From: Alviniconcha marisindica
Lineage: Eukaryota; Mollusca; Gastropoda; Provannidae
Direction of reading: 5' to 3'
Length of the DNA stretch: 64,000 nt
Assembly (NCBI GenBank): GCA_018857735.1
Contig: JABMCL010002510.1
Location: 1 to 64,000 of the forward strand
The number at the start of each line of letters is the position of its first letter. Positions within the stretch are counted from its first letter, which is position 1. The notes below the pieces were generated by a model. It was not told the origin of the DNA, searched no databases, and worked only from the letters and a program-made list of their open reading frames with translations. This document shows, one piece after another, positions 51,801 to 61,216 of the stretch. Made by a program: the position numbers and the translations under genes.

Positions 51801-54800
51801 TTAAACTTTTTTCCTTTTCTTTTTGTTTCAGCCAACATCGATCCATCTCGCAGGTACCTATACCTCCAGATCCATGGCGGCAAAGCTTTCATGGACCAGC
51901 TGGCAGAAGAGGATTCGGGGCAAGCGCCTTCAGCGTCATTCACCCTCCACATACACTTCAGGGGCCAGAGGTTCAAATCCAGACCTGTGCCATGTGCATG
52001 TGAGCCTTCCTTTGAGGAGGGATTCCTGTTGGAACTGCACAAAGAGGGAGCAGGTAATTCAGATAATACTGTAGTATTCTTAAAAGGAATTTCGGTTTGA
52101 AATGTACCATCAAAGTAGCATGTAAAATACTGAATAAAATTAAAATTTATTGCATGATAATTCAATGTAAGACACATATAAAGAAGAAACAAAGTGTTTA
52201 AATAAATTACAATTACAGCTGAAAACAAGTTAATAGCAACTCACGCACGCATACACTCATGCACCCACACGCACATGCATGCATGTGCACACACACGCAC
52301 ACACACACGAGAGAGAGACAGAGAGAGAGAGAGAGAGATGGATGACATGCCCTCGTACATGTACACACCTACATATATATGTGCGTGCATACATTCATAC
52401 ATACATACAGTCATACATACGTACACTCATGCGCTGCTGCAACTGGCCACTTTTCTGCGACTTGACATGCACATGCACAACAACAACAGCAACACACTCT
52501 AATGACCACACATGTACATACACCATCTGACACAGCATGAAAGACCTGTGACATGCAGTCAACCCGTCATCAGAGTTTCACACTCTGGCTGCACCGGTTG
52601 TATCAAGAGTAGCAAGTGCTCTCTGAGCTTGAAGTAATGGAATGTCACTGGGTTTTGTTGAACTTGGGTTGGAAACTGGGGGAGGGAGGATGCCAGGCAG
52701 GAAGTCTGTCATGGACAATCAAGATCTTTCAACAAGACCAAACTGGCAAAGGAAGGTGATTGTAATCATAGCTCAGAATATTATTATTCACAAAGTTTGG
52801 GCTGAGACTGAGAGGTTCTTTCCCCTGGTGCATTTTTTTGTTCTCATTTTAAGCCTTTAAATTTGTGTGAAATGTAATTTATTACCATGCCCACCAGCAA
52901 TGTTGATGTTATGTAAATCATGTTAGCCTAATGTTTTGTTCTCCTGTAATGCACATTTTAATGTAATATTTTCATAATTATTCAAGCACAGTAAGCACAC
53001 CTGTATTGACTAGAGTAAATAAAAACAATAGTAACACCCCATTGTGTTAAAAAAAAGAATTTTTTTGTGAAACCTTTCACAGTGAACTGTGACTGAATAA
53101 TGCTGGGTGTCACAAAATTGACAGTGTATTGAAATATAGAAACAGTACCACTACCAGGTGAATGAACAAAGAAAATACATTAATTCAAATACACATTTAT
53201 TTGTGTGTCAGGGGAAGCAGGAAAAATGGCCGACACACCATCAATGCTGTCCATCTGCGACCAGATTCACATTGTTCTCATCAGAACGACTGCAATGGGC
53301 GAGATGACTCTTGTGTCCTCCAATTTTTTTGAGTGGCGCCCTCTACTGGCCTCAAAAACTGGACACTTGAACGTCTCCATTGAGTTGAAAGGAATAGGTG
53401 AGTTCGGGTTTAGTTTAAAATGTCAACAAACATTCCTGTTCATCAGTGTTAAATTTAATCAGGTGTGTGTGTGTTGGGGGTGTGTGTGTGTTGGGGGGGG
53501 GGGGGGGGGGGGGGATTGCATGGTTAAAGGATACTGCTTTTTTTCTTTCATAGCTGGGGACTGTGAGGTAATGGGTCTTTGGGCTGAAATCCATGTTTGC
53601 TTCTTGTGTTTTTTGTCAGCTGTTGACATAACTTTCATTTATCTGTAACAGTCACTTGCTTTACCATCGACAGTACACACAGGTGTATTACATTCACATC
53701 TTGCAGGGCCAGAGAGCAAAGTACCGACTGGTATTCTGGAAGCAGAGCTGGAGCTGTTTCCAAGGGCAACACAGTGTCTGGAGGAGAATGTAGTTCGAAC
53801 CCAGCTAGACCTGGAACGCGGCAAACAAGCAGAACAGGACCGGCGTTTCTTGGAGTACGCCAAACACTGGTGGAGGGAGTACCTGGACATAAAGCCTGCC
53901 CACCAGGACAGGCTCATCAAAATCTTTGCCTTGGTGAGATGCTGATAGGTTCAGCACCCTGTGTGCATGAATTCAAAAGAGTTAGCCTTTCTGATATCGT
54001 TGTGCTCGAGTCTCTGCATCCTCACCTCACCACCACCACCAACTTTCCCATTCAACATTCTTACTTTGAACTGGCTCACCTGTCTATCAACCTTCGTCAA
54101 CACTGTCTGCAACTCACCTGCCATTACTGTCCGCCCCCTAACAGGGAGAGTAACTTACTGAATGAAGTGTCATATTGTGTTTATGTAATTAATGAGGTTC
54201 ACTGTGCTCTTGGTGTGTGTGTGTGTGTGTGTGCATGCGCGCAGGCGTGTGTGCGTGCATGTGTGTGTGTATATACACTTAGTCTCTATGGACAAGATTT
54301 TGTGCTTTAAAAATACTTTAATGATTATATTACATCATGGGACCTACAGCATGTGACTATGAGACAAAGACCAACACATTAGACACAGAAAAGTGGTCTT
54401 CCGAGATATGTACTGTTACCTTGTTGCACCTTCAGAGGTTTAATTACATGCTGCATGAACAGTTGGTTAGGAAGACCAGACCTTAAAAGATGCACAGTGT
54501 TGTTGTGATGAAGAGGCTGTGTAAAGTATGTTCAGCGGTACTCTTATCATTGTCCTACATTTGTGGTTTGATTTTATGTTTCATTTGGTGTGATGGGAAG
54601 TTTGTTTAAATCAAAATACTTTTATTCTGACCTGGTGTGGAAGCTTAATATGCAGGAACACATTTACCAGTGTGAATCAGACAAGCAAAATACAAGCAGA
54701 GTTGGTTCATTTTTCTCAGCTGTTTATCTGGCTGTTACTTTTCGCCCCCTGTTTCAGAGTGGCCAAAAAAGAAAAGGAAAAAAAAGGAGAGCAATACAGC

Positions 54801-55608
54801 AGGACAGTGACAGGTGCCAATTTTCTTTCACACATTCTATTATGTCGCCCTGGCTGCAGAGCCTGCATGGTGTTTTCCTTACACGTTCCTCGAACATAAA
54901 CTTGCAGAATGAGGACAGTAACTACAGACCTGTGTACTCCTTTGTGACTCCTCAGCATTCCTGTAATGTACACTTGCCAGATGAGAGCAGTAACTACAGA
55001 CCTGTGTGCTCCTTTGTGACTCCTCTGTATTCTTCTAACGTACACTTGCAGGATGAGAACAGTTACTACAGACCTGTGTGCTCCTTTGTGACTCCTCTGC
55101 ATTCTTCTAACATACACTTGCAGGATGAGAACAGTAACTACATACCTGTGTGCCCCTTTGTGACTCCTCTGCATTCTTCTAACGTACACTTGCAGGATGA
55201 GAACAGTAACTACAGTCCTGTGTGCTCCTTTCGGACTCCTCTGCATTCTTCTAACGTACACTTGCAGGATGAGAACAGTAACTACAGACCTGTGTGCTCC
55301 TTTGTGACTCCTCTGCGTGCTGGGAGGCTGCTGGACACACCTCGCCAGGCCATGCGTTTCGTGTCACTGATCCGTTACGACAAGCAGCAGACGCTGGGTG
55401 GTGGGGACAAGCTGGAGCAGTGGTGCACTCTTCATGCCTTTCTGGCCAAGAACAAAGGGGTAGGCTTTTCCATCTGTGGAGACAACTCGCTGAGTGTGTG
55501 TGTGAATGCGTGCATGCCTGTGTGTGTGTGTGCATGTGTGTGTGTATGCATGTGTGTGTTTGTATGTGTGTGTGGGTGGGTGTGCATGCCTGTGGGGGTG
55601 TTTATGCC

Positions 55609-55648
<40 letters not shown>

Positions 55649-58600
55649 CACATGCAAATGTGTGTGTGTTCATACTTTTTTTTCTTCAAATCATTGTATG
55701 CGTTTGAGTGGTCTGACTGTGGGTAGCTAGAACACCAATCCCCCTGTTTACAGGACTGTGAGGACCATACCACATTGACCGTGATGATGATGCCACATTA
55801 CTTTGCTGTTTGCAGGACTGAGGACCATGCCACATTGACTTTGAGGATGATGCCACATTACTTTGCTGTTTGCAGGACTGTGAGGACCATGCCACATTGA
55901 CTGTGATGATGATGCCACATTACTTTGCTATTTGCAGGACTGAGGACCATGCCACATTGACTTTGAGGATGATGCCACATTACTTTGCTGTTTGCAGGAC
56001 TGTGAGGACCATGCCACATTGACCGTGGTGATGATGCCACATTACTTTGCTGTTTGCAGGACTGTGAGGACCATGCCACATTGACTTTGAGGATGATGCC
56101 ACATTACTTTGCTGTTTGCAGGACTATGAGGACCATGCCGCATTGACTGTGAGGACGATGCCACATTACTTTGCTGTTTGCAGGACTGTGAGGACCATGC
56201 CACATTGACTGTGAGGACGATGCCACATTACTTTGCTGTTTGCAGGACTGTGAGGACCATGCCACATTGACCATGAGGATGATGCCACATTACTTTGCTG
56301 TTTGCAGGACTGTGAGGACCATGCCACATTGACCATGAGGAGGATGCCACATTACTTTGCTGTTTGCAGGACTGTGAGGACCATGCCACATTGACCATGA
56401 GGATGATGCCACATTACTTTGCTGTTTGCAGGACTGTGAGGACCATGCCACACTGCTGTGCAGCCTGCTGCTGGGCTTTGGCCTGGATGCCTACGTGTGT
56501 TTTGGCACCAAGGTGAAGGGCGCCGTGCACGCCTGGGTGATGACCATCAGCACCGACGGCCTTGTCACCTTCTGGGAGAGTCTCAGTGGACATAGGTCAG
56601 TGGGATGTGGCTTGGTGGAGTGGGGGGTGGGGGTGGTCTCTTCTTTTCATTTGCCTAAAGATAGACGTTACATACCACCAGAAGAAAGGGCTGTCTTACA
56701 TCTGTATGGGCTAGTAAAGAGAGTGGAGGAAAAGCAAGCGGTTGTCATTGTGTAATGCTCCATCTCTTTTCATTGAAATACAAGGAACCCATATTAGAGG
56801 ATGTACTTTTTTTTTTAAACAGATGGTAGAAAAGATTATTTTCTGATCACAATTCTCTGTCCATACATTTGTGTCTCGTACATGCACTTGTCACCCCTGC
56901 ACGCACACACACATACACACGCATGTGCTGTTAAATCTCAGGATTTTTACAGGTATTCTTTTTCTCATTTCTTTTTTGCCTATAGGTAAGTAACTGTGCT
57001 GTCCTCAAAGTACTGCATTTTTACACTACAGAATGACCTGAGCTATTGGCTGTGTACTCTGGAAGAAAAGAGAAAAGCCCTTGGGACAAGACTTGGTGCT
57101 TGTGTAGCTGACACAGATTCTTCTAGCATAGACTGAGCACAGCAGCTGCATGCATTTGCAGGTTCATTCATAGACTTGGTGCTTGTGTATCTGACACTGT
57201 TTTCTTCTGGCAGAGACTGAGTACAGCAGCTGCGTACATTTGCAGGTTCATTCATGAGCCCATTGACCCCATGGCTCCACCGATGAGCAAGAAAGAGCGA
57301 GCGAAGCACCCCTACAAAACCATTGGATGTGTCTTCAACCACCGAACCTTCTATGCCAACACCCAGGTAACTGATTGTGCTCTTTGGAGGTTTTGGTCAC
57401 TGAAAACTTCACAAAGCACCCCTTCGAAACTGTTGGATGTGTCTTCAATCACCGAACCTTCTATACCAACACCCAGGTAACTGATTGTGCTCTTTGGAGG
57501 TTTTGGTCACTGAAAACTTCACAAAGCACCCCTTCGAAACTATTGGATGTGTCTTCAACCACCGAACCTTCTATGCCAACACCCAGGTAACTGATTGTGC
57601 TCTTTGGAGGTTCTGGTCACTGAAAACTTCACAAAGCACCCCTACGAAACTATTGGATGTGTCTTCAACCACCAAACCTTCTATGCCAACACCGAGGTAA
57701 CTGTTTGTGCTTTTTGGAGGTTTTGGTCACTGTAAAAAGCCTTTCACAAAGCACCCCAACGAAACCATTGGATGTGTGTTCAAGTTCAACCACCGCACCT
57801 TCTATGCCAGCACCCAGGTAACTGTGCTCTTTGGAGGTTTTGGTCACTGAAAAGTTTCACAAAGCACCCCTGTGAAACCATTGGCTGTATCTTCAACCAC
57901 TGCACTTTCTATGCCAACACACGGGTACGTTTTTGTGCTCTTCGGAGGTTTCAGTCACTGAAAGCCGTTCAAGTGAGGTGGAAGACATTCATAATGACAA
58001 TGCAAATTTCACATGGATTTGATGTTTGAAATAAAATTAACAAAATTGTTTTCTTTTCCCATAACTTTAGTGTGAGACTACTTTTATTGCTAACTTTTTC
58101 ATATAATAATAATAGGGAATTTATAGAGCACTTTCAGAAACTCAAAGTGCTTTACAACTTAAAAACAGACACAAACGTTTTATTTTTTTAATCCAAATTG
58201 ATGTGCTCAAATATGCAGTAAATATACGGACATGTAGCCTCTATATATACATACAGTTGTTTTGTGCAGTTGCTTGCAGTTTGCGTGTAGTTTAATGATG
58301 AAAATAATTGTGTTTTGTATCAACACTTTTGTCTTGTGCAGATGAGTGATGAGGTTTTGTACTAATGCCTTTGTCATGCACAATCCAATGATGAGGTTTT
58401 GTATCCATGCCTTTGTCATGCCCAGACCAATGATGAGGTTTTGTCATGCCCGGACCAATGATGAGGTTTTGTCATGCCCAGTCCAGTGATGAGGTTTTGT
58501 CATGTGGAGACCAGTGATGAGGTTTTGTATCCATGCCTTTGTCATGCCCAGACCAGTGATGAGGTTTTGTCATGTGCAGATCAGTGATGAGGTTTTGTAT

Positions 58601-61153
58601 CAATGCCTTTGTCATGCCCAGACAAATGATGAGGTTTTGTCATGTTCAGGCCAGTGATGAAGTTTTGTCATGTGCAGACCAGTGACCGTGTGGAGGAGTG
58701 TCGCTTTGAGCTGCACAACGGCTCACTGTGGAAGAGCATGAGAAGCGAGGTGGTGCTGTCGGTGTGTGGCCCTGGCGCCAGCCCCCTCTGGCCCTCCCCG
58801 CCCCCTCTGTGTGCCTCCGTCCTTGACCCCACCCTGGTCAGCAATGACCTGGAGATACAGATACGACGTCTGGTGGTTCAGCATCGCCAGGTTAGTTAGT
58901 GGTGTGTGTGTGTGAATATGTGTACACGCGTTTGTGTGTAGGTTCACTTGAGAAAGGACTTTTAATAATAAGAGAAGAGTTGTGAAATGTGCATTTGCTT
59001 ATGATAGAGTTTGACTGCTGTGGTGTGTGTGAGTGCATGTGCGCACACGTACATGTGTGTGTGGGTCTGTGTGTGTGTTCATGCATGTTTGTGGGTGTGT
59101 GCGTTCATGTTGTATGTGTTGAATTTGGATTTATCAGACTCTTACTTTTGATACGACTCGTTTTACGCTTGACTCACTCCCTCCCTCTTCATGTTGATTG
59201 GGTGTTATAATTCAAGAGTCAGTCAATCATTTTGTCAGGACCAAGGCCTCACAACACCCTGGGATGACCAGCTGAGTTACATCCTCACCCCTGCCCTTGC
59301 TGCCTACGAAACAGAGAGAGTCACAGGTAACTCTTCATTCTACACCTCTTCTGTACTCCTGTGCTGTCTTGCTCAGGCTTCCTTGTGGATCTCAAAACCA
59401 GGCTTTGAGTTTGTTGGTAAAAGCCTGTGTGCGTCAGTTTCCAAGCTGAACAAGGTAGTGTGACATTGATTCTGCATAGACCAATGTTTGCAGTGAAATG
59501 TACACATGGAAGTAATCATATGGATGAATTGGGTTTTATTCAGGAAAATGTCGATAGACATTACAAGAAGTTGAACACACAGTGATGGTGAGGATGATGA
59601 AGACTTGAAGACCTGTCCATGCTGCCAAAAATGTGCTTATTGTGCTAAAAAACAACACACACACACACACACATGCAGTCATGCATGCATGCACACACAC
59701 ACAAACAAACCACACATGCACACTGATGCATGCATGCACACACACACACAACACAAACATATGATCACACCACACACCACAACCCCCCCCCCCCCAACAA
59801 AACAAACTAAAACAAACAAAAAACACCCCAACAACAATCCAGTCTCACTGTGCATCAAAGAAGTTGACATAATCGACATGTCATCATATGTGTTGGGTCA
59901 CCTTTTCCAGGTGTTACTGCTGGCAATGAAGAATTCCAAGATGCAGTGCGACAGGCAGTTCCAGAGGGACAGACATTTAAAGGCTACCCCATCCAGTTTA
60001 CACATCGCAATGCCCGCAAAGCTTTCCTCACGTGCCTCAAGTAAGTTTTACCATCACTTGTTGCATTGTATGTCGTGATCATGCTGAGGTAATAGTCTCT
60101 GTTTTTAGGTGTTGTTGCTTAGTTTCTGTTTGTCTGCGTTTTGTTTGTTCATCCAGTGATGTGTATGTGATGCAGAATGATGTTGACTTGCATCGCATTT
60201 TGAGAGTTACTGTGACGTTTGATTCAGCACTGCTATCATGTCTTGGTGTTTGTTTGTTCATGAGTGGGGATTGTCTGCAGATTCTCTGATTTCAGAGAGT
60301 GTGAGCTCTTCAGTTATTTCACATGTATAAGTTTTATTTTGTTTGAGGGAAGAAGACTGCCAGTCAGAATTTCAAATTTTGGTTTCAGTGTGCAATTGCT
60401 TGATCTGAAATGCTCCGATTCACTTGGATTTTATTTCTGGGTTTTACAACAAAACAAACAACAACAACAACAACAAAGGGGGAAGCGGGTGAGGGGGGGG
60501 GGGGGGGGGGGGTTATAAAGGGCATAAAAAATGGTCCCTTCAGGTATGTGTTCATAGCTTCAGGACTTTGGCAACAACTCTCTTTTTTGCTTCACCATTG
60601 CACATCCCTGGTTATTGCACATTAGCATTTTATGCTTAAAATCATGGAAAACAACAACAACAATATTGCATTTTGTTTTGGCAGTACCAGGGTCCAGCTT
60701 TCAGACTTTTGACACACCATGGGTTGCAGTATGGTTTCATGATATCCAGGCAGCATCCAGTCTGGTTAGATGATGTTTGAAAATGTTATACCACAGTGTC
60801 AGAAAGACTTGGCCACAGTGTACTTGGTTTCACAGTATGCATTGGCTTCTGTCTGGTCCAGGGCCCCAGTGTACTTGGTTTCACAGTATGCATTGGCTTC
60901 TGTCTAGTCCAGGGCCCCAGTGTACATGGTTTCACAGTATGCATTGGCTTATATCTAGTCCAGGGCCCCAGTGTACTTGGCTTCACAGTATGCATTGGTT
61001 TCTGTCTGATCCAGGGCCCCAGTGTGCGAAGAAATCATCAACTGTCGAGGGGACCAAGTGAGACTGGCGCTGCGGGTCCGGGTCTTCCCCTACCCAGAAT
61101 CCGCCTGCGCCACCTGGGTCATGTTTGCCTGCAAGTACAAGTCAGTCTTGTAG
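45163..61153 (+). CDS. CEP76: Centrosomal protein of 76 kDa, complete 12-exon gene
   Basis: CEP76 is a centriolar protein that restrains centriole re-duplication. Twelve exons with GT-AG junctions and fully consistent phases give 656 residues, against 659 in human. Order: a helical N-terminus (MALPPEKVTELKQIIHSQLA); a C2-like region about 98-260 (RRYLYLQIHGGKAF, FRGQRFKSRPVPCACEPSFE); a transition with WWREYLDIKP; a transglutaminase-like domain about 330-450; and a C-terminal region rich in conserved blocks ending in VMFACKYKSVL. In the transglutaminase-like domain the Cys of GDCEDHATLL (around 374), the His of HAWV and the Asp/Glu of TDGLVTFWES are all present; whether the domain is catalytic is not known from sequence. 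No stop or frameshift occurs in the model. Exons 6, 7, 8, 9 and 12 are each preceded by tandem copies of their own acceptor. Confidence 0.97.
45515..45610. mobile_element. Possible fragment of an AAT-tailed interspersed repeat
   Basis: AATAATAATAACAGTAGTAG followed by CATTTCTGTAGTGCTGTATT resembles the widespread invertebrate repeat seen more clearly at 58103. Weak. Confidence 0.3.
45809..45859. repeat. (CA)n microsatellite
   Basis: About 50 bp of CA in CEP76 intron 1. Confidence 0.97.
47547..47772 (+). CDS. CEP76: CEP76 exon 2
   Basis: Acceptor TTTGTTCAG; MDVEAHIRSVMDEIMTSEAE then a helical stretch LSEADMIEKLRNRGVVDEIM; ends K-K before donor GTAAGC, phase 1. Confidence 0.96.
48150..48870. 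repeat. Ancient ~150-200-bp tandem repeat with a TCTGTCGGATGYAAC motif
   Basis: TCTGTCGGATGCAAC at about 48158, TCTGTCGGATGTAAC at 48499, TCTGTTGGATGTAAC at 48698, and CTGTCGGATGCC at 48846, with an inverted copy (ACATCCGACAGA) at 48344. Sequence after the second and third is alignable (GGATGGAC/GGTGGAC, ...CACAGCT.ATAAAA). A further copy, TCTGTCGGACGCAAC, is at 50597. Confidence 0.55.
49295..49363 (-). CDS. Nested gene, last exon
   Basis: Acceptor CTTTTCAG; 22 codons AKEVDAPKGQEQVFFMPQQG, QH, stop TAG. Phase 0, consistent with exon 2. Confidence 0.5.
   Translation of the reverse strand, partial: AKEVDAPKGQEQVFFMPQQGQH
49295..50713 (-). CDS. Unrecognised small gene nested antisense in CEP76 intron 2
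   Basis: Three minus-strand segments with good splice sites join in one frame to the stop at 49295-49297. I do not recognise the protein. The last two exons give 42 residues from an internal ATG (MTQILTPRYTSAIYRFFIAD then AKEVDAPKGQEQVFFMPQQG, QH). If exon 1 codes, it adds LCAYFLFKHGANKERRSEQH upstream. The product is small, basic in the middle and polar at the C-terminus, with no signal peptide or long hydrophobic segment visible. Sequence upstream of exon 1 (50700-50960) is CG-rich compared with the intron, as in a promoter. No ATG was found in the exon-1 frame, so the true start is unsettled. Confidence 0.5.
50145..50226 (-). CDS. Nested gene, exon 2
   Basis: Strong acceptor (T-rich tract then TTTGTTCAG) and donor GTGAGT; 82 nt with one base completing the previous codon. 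Encodes RSEQHDAMTQILTPRYTSAI then YRFFIAD. Ends phase 0. Confidence 0.5.
50668..50713 (-). CDS. Nested gene, exon 1 (5' limit uncertain)
   Basis: Ends in GAACG before a perfect donor GTGAGT (phase 2). The frame that joins exon 2 reads LCAYFLFKHGANKE. The 5' edge given here assumes the weak acceptor CCCACAG; alternatively the exon extends further and is 5' UTR. Other ATGs here are out of frame with exon 2. Confidence 0.4.
50714..50960 (-). promoter_or_regulatory. Possible promoter region of the nested gene
   Basis: Unusually rich in CG dinucleotides for this intron (GCCGCGC, CCGCGG, GATCGTAACG, TTCGATC) and placed directly upstream of exon 1 on the minus strand. Several TCGAAAC-type motifs continue on the other side (50340-50640). 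Confidence 0.35.
51560..51600 (-). mobile_element. Retrotransposon tail fragment
   Basis: On the minus strand, CAATAAAGATTCTGTATTCT followed by GTATTCT repeats resembles the 3' end of LINE-type elements with short tandem tails. Only the tail is visible. Confidence 0.35.
51832..52053 (+). CDS. CEP76: CEP76 exon 3
   Basis: Acceptor TTTTTGTTTCAG; encodes ANIDPSRRYLYLQIHGGKAF, and FKSRPVPCACEPSFEEGFLL from the C2-like region; donor GTAATT, phase 1. The preceding intron is 4.06 kb and hosts an apparent antisense gene. Confidence 0.96.
52276..52345. repeat. CA/GA-rich simple sequence
   Basis: Alternating CA then GA repeats in CEP76 intron 3. Confidence 0.9.
53212..53397 (+). CDS. CEP76: CEP76 exon 4
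   Basis: Encodes MADTPSMLSICDQIHIVLIR and FFEWRPLL; donor GTGAGT, phase 1. Upstream acceptor TGTGTGTCAG. Confidence 0.96.
53493..53514. repeat. Poly-G run
   Basis: 22 consecutive G bases after TG-rich sequence, in CEP76 intron 4. Confidence 0.95.
53707..53933 (+). CDS. CEP76: CEP76 exon 5
   Basis: Encodes GPESKVPTGILEAELELFPR, then RRFLEYAKHWWREYLDIKPA to KIFAL; acceptor CATCTTGCAG, donor GTGAGA, phase 0. A 22-base G run (53493-53514) lies in the intron before it. Confidence 0.96.
54886..55320. repeat. 72-bp array of CEP76 exon-6 acceptor plus exon start (6 copies, all in frame)
   Basis: Exon-start positions are 54908, 54980, 55052, 55124, 55196 and 55268, exactly 72 bp apart. Each unit carries the tract TTCTTCTAACGTACACTTGC, the AG, and exon sequence for DENSNYRPVCSFVTPL. 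The frame stays open through all units (24 residues each), matching exon 5 phase 0. The second copy has a changed acceptor (GCCAG). Confidence 0.96.
55268..55459 (+). CDS. CEP76: CEP76 exon 6
   Basis: 64 codons: DENSNYRPVCSFVTPLRAGR, then LLDTPRQAMRFVSLIRYD and LEQWCTLHAFLAKNKG; donor GTAGGC, phase 0. This is the innermost of six acceptor copies 72 bp apart; five more in-frame copies lie upstream, so the true 5' edge could be any of them. Confidence 0.92.
55495..55665. repeat. TG-rich microsatellite
   Basis: Irregular GTGTGTGTGCATG repeats ending in a pure (GT)n run near 55612-55646, in CEP76 intron 6. Confidence 0.93.
55742..56455. repeat. 62-bp array of CEP76 exon-7 acceptor plus exon start (12 copies)
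   Basis: Exon-start copies begin at 55754, 55816, 55876, 55938, 55998, 56060, 56122, 56184, 56246, 56308, 56370 and 56432. Each has TTTGCTGTTTGCAG followed by GACTGTGAGGACCATGCCAC. Most units are 62 bp; two lack TG in GACTGTGAG and are 60. Only the last continues into the exon body. Confidence 0.97.
56432..56595 (+). CDS. CEP76: CEP76 exon 7 (transglutaminase-like core)
   Basis: Encodes DCEDHATLLCSLLLGFGLDA, then YVCFGTKVKGAVHAWVMT and TFWESLSGH; donor GTCAGT, phase 2. Innermost of twelve tandem copies of the acceptor and exon start. Confidence 0.95.
57086..57262. repeat. 84-bp duplication of CEP76 exon-8 acceptor
   Basis: The junction TTTGCAG|GTTCATTCAT occurs at 57161/57162 and 57245/57246. 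The extra 84 bp is 28 codons without a stop in the exon frame, so the outer acceptor would yield an in-frame insertion. Confidence 0.9.
57246..57366 (+). CDS. CEP76: CEP76 exon 8
   Basis: Encodes FIHEPIDPMAPPMSKKERAK and HPYKTIGCVFNHRTFYANTQ; acceptor CATTTGCAG, donor GTAACT, phase 0. The acceptor is duplicated 84 bp upstream, and the exon 3' end with donor is repeated about five more times downstream. Confidence 0.94.
57300..57930. repeat. 110-bp array of CEP76 exon-8 3' end plus donor (6 copies)
   Basis: The junction ACCCAG|GTAACTG occurs at 57361, 57471, 57581, 57691 (CGAG variant), 57812 and a diverged copy at about 57918 (GGGTACGT). Each unit includes exon sequence for GCVFNHRTFYANTQ and about 45 bp of intron. 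No acceptor lies in the extra units. Confidence 0.95.
58103..58168. mobile_element. Fragment of a widespread interspersed repeat
   Basis: AATAATAATAGGGAATTTAT then AGAGCACTTTCAGAAACTCA and AAGTGCTTTACA, a pattern familiar from invertebrate SINE-type repeats. Short fragment only. Confidence 0.45.
58340..58690. repeat. Short-unit array of CEP76 exon-9 acceptor (about 9 copies)
   Basis: Units of about 28 or 49 bp with TTTTGTCATGCCCAGACCAG and TGATGAGG. Each contains a CAG|ACCAGTGA-like junction; the last, TGTGCAG|ACCAGTGACC, is the real exon start. Confidence 0.92.
58678..58890 (+). CDS. CEP76: CEP76 exon 9
   Basis: 71 codons from TSDRVEECRFELHNGSLWKS through PLCASVLDPTLVSNDLEIQI to HRQ; acceptor TGTGCAG, donor GTTAGT, phase 0. 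The acceptor lies at the end of a short-unit array. Confidence 0.95.
59239..59326 (+). CDS. CEP76: CEP76 exon 10
   Basis: Encodes DQGLTTPWDDQLSYILTPAL and AAYETERVT; acceptor TTTTGTCAG, donor GTAACT, phase 1. Confidence 0.96.
59655..59800. repeat. CA-rich microsatellite with 13-base poly-C
   Basis: CACACA and CATGCATG repeats ending in C(13) at 59783-59795, in CEP76 intron 10. Confidence 0.93.
59911..60040 (+). CDS. CEP76: CEP76 exon 11
   Basis: Encodes VTAGNEEFQDAVRQAVPEGQ, TFKGYPIQF and ARKAFLTCL; acceptor CTTTTCCAG, donor GTAAGT, phase 2. Confidence 0.96.
60493..60512. repeat. Poly-G run
   Basis: 20 consecutive G bases in CEP76 intron 11. Confidence 0.95.
60800..61020. repeat. 51-bp array of CEP76 exon-12 acceptor (4 copies plus a partial)
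   Basis: CCAG|GGCCCCAGTGT junctions at 60862, 60913, 60964 and 61015 (first exon base). Although 51 is divisible by three, each extra unit has an in-frame TAG or TGA just before the next AG, so outer acceptors would truncate the protein before CEEIINC. Confidence 0.95.
61015..61153 (+). CDS. CEP76: CEP76 exon 12 (C-terminus)
   Basis: Completes a lysine codon, then APVCEEIINCRGDQVRLALR, VRVFPYPESACATWVMFACK and YKSVL with TAG at 61151. Innermost copy of a 51-bp acceptor array. Confidence 0.96.
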
Positions 61154-61210
61154 CCGTTGGTGCTGCAATGGAAGTGAAGGGCGGGGGGGAAAAGAACAGC
61201 AGAACTGTTG

Positions 61211-61216
61211 AATAAA
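61211..61216 (+). terminator. AATAAA polyadenylation signal for CEP76
   Basis: AATAAA lies 58 bases past the CEP76 stop codon. Implies a very short 3' UTR if used. Confidence 0.55.

Noticed and set aside
54590..55726. Single 378-codon exon
   Set aside because: It fuses intron, the 72-bp acceptor array, CEP76 exon 6 and a downstream TG microsatellite. Only 55268-55459 (possibly extended to 54908) fits splicing and conservation.
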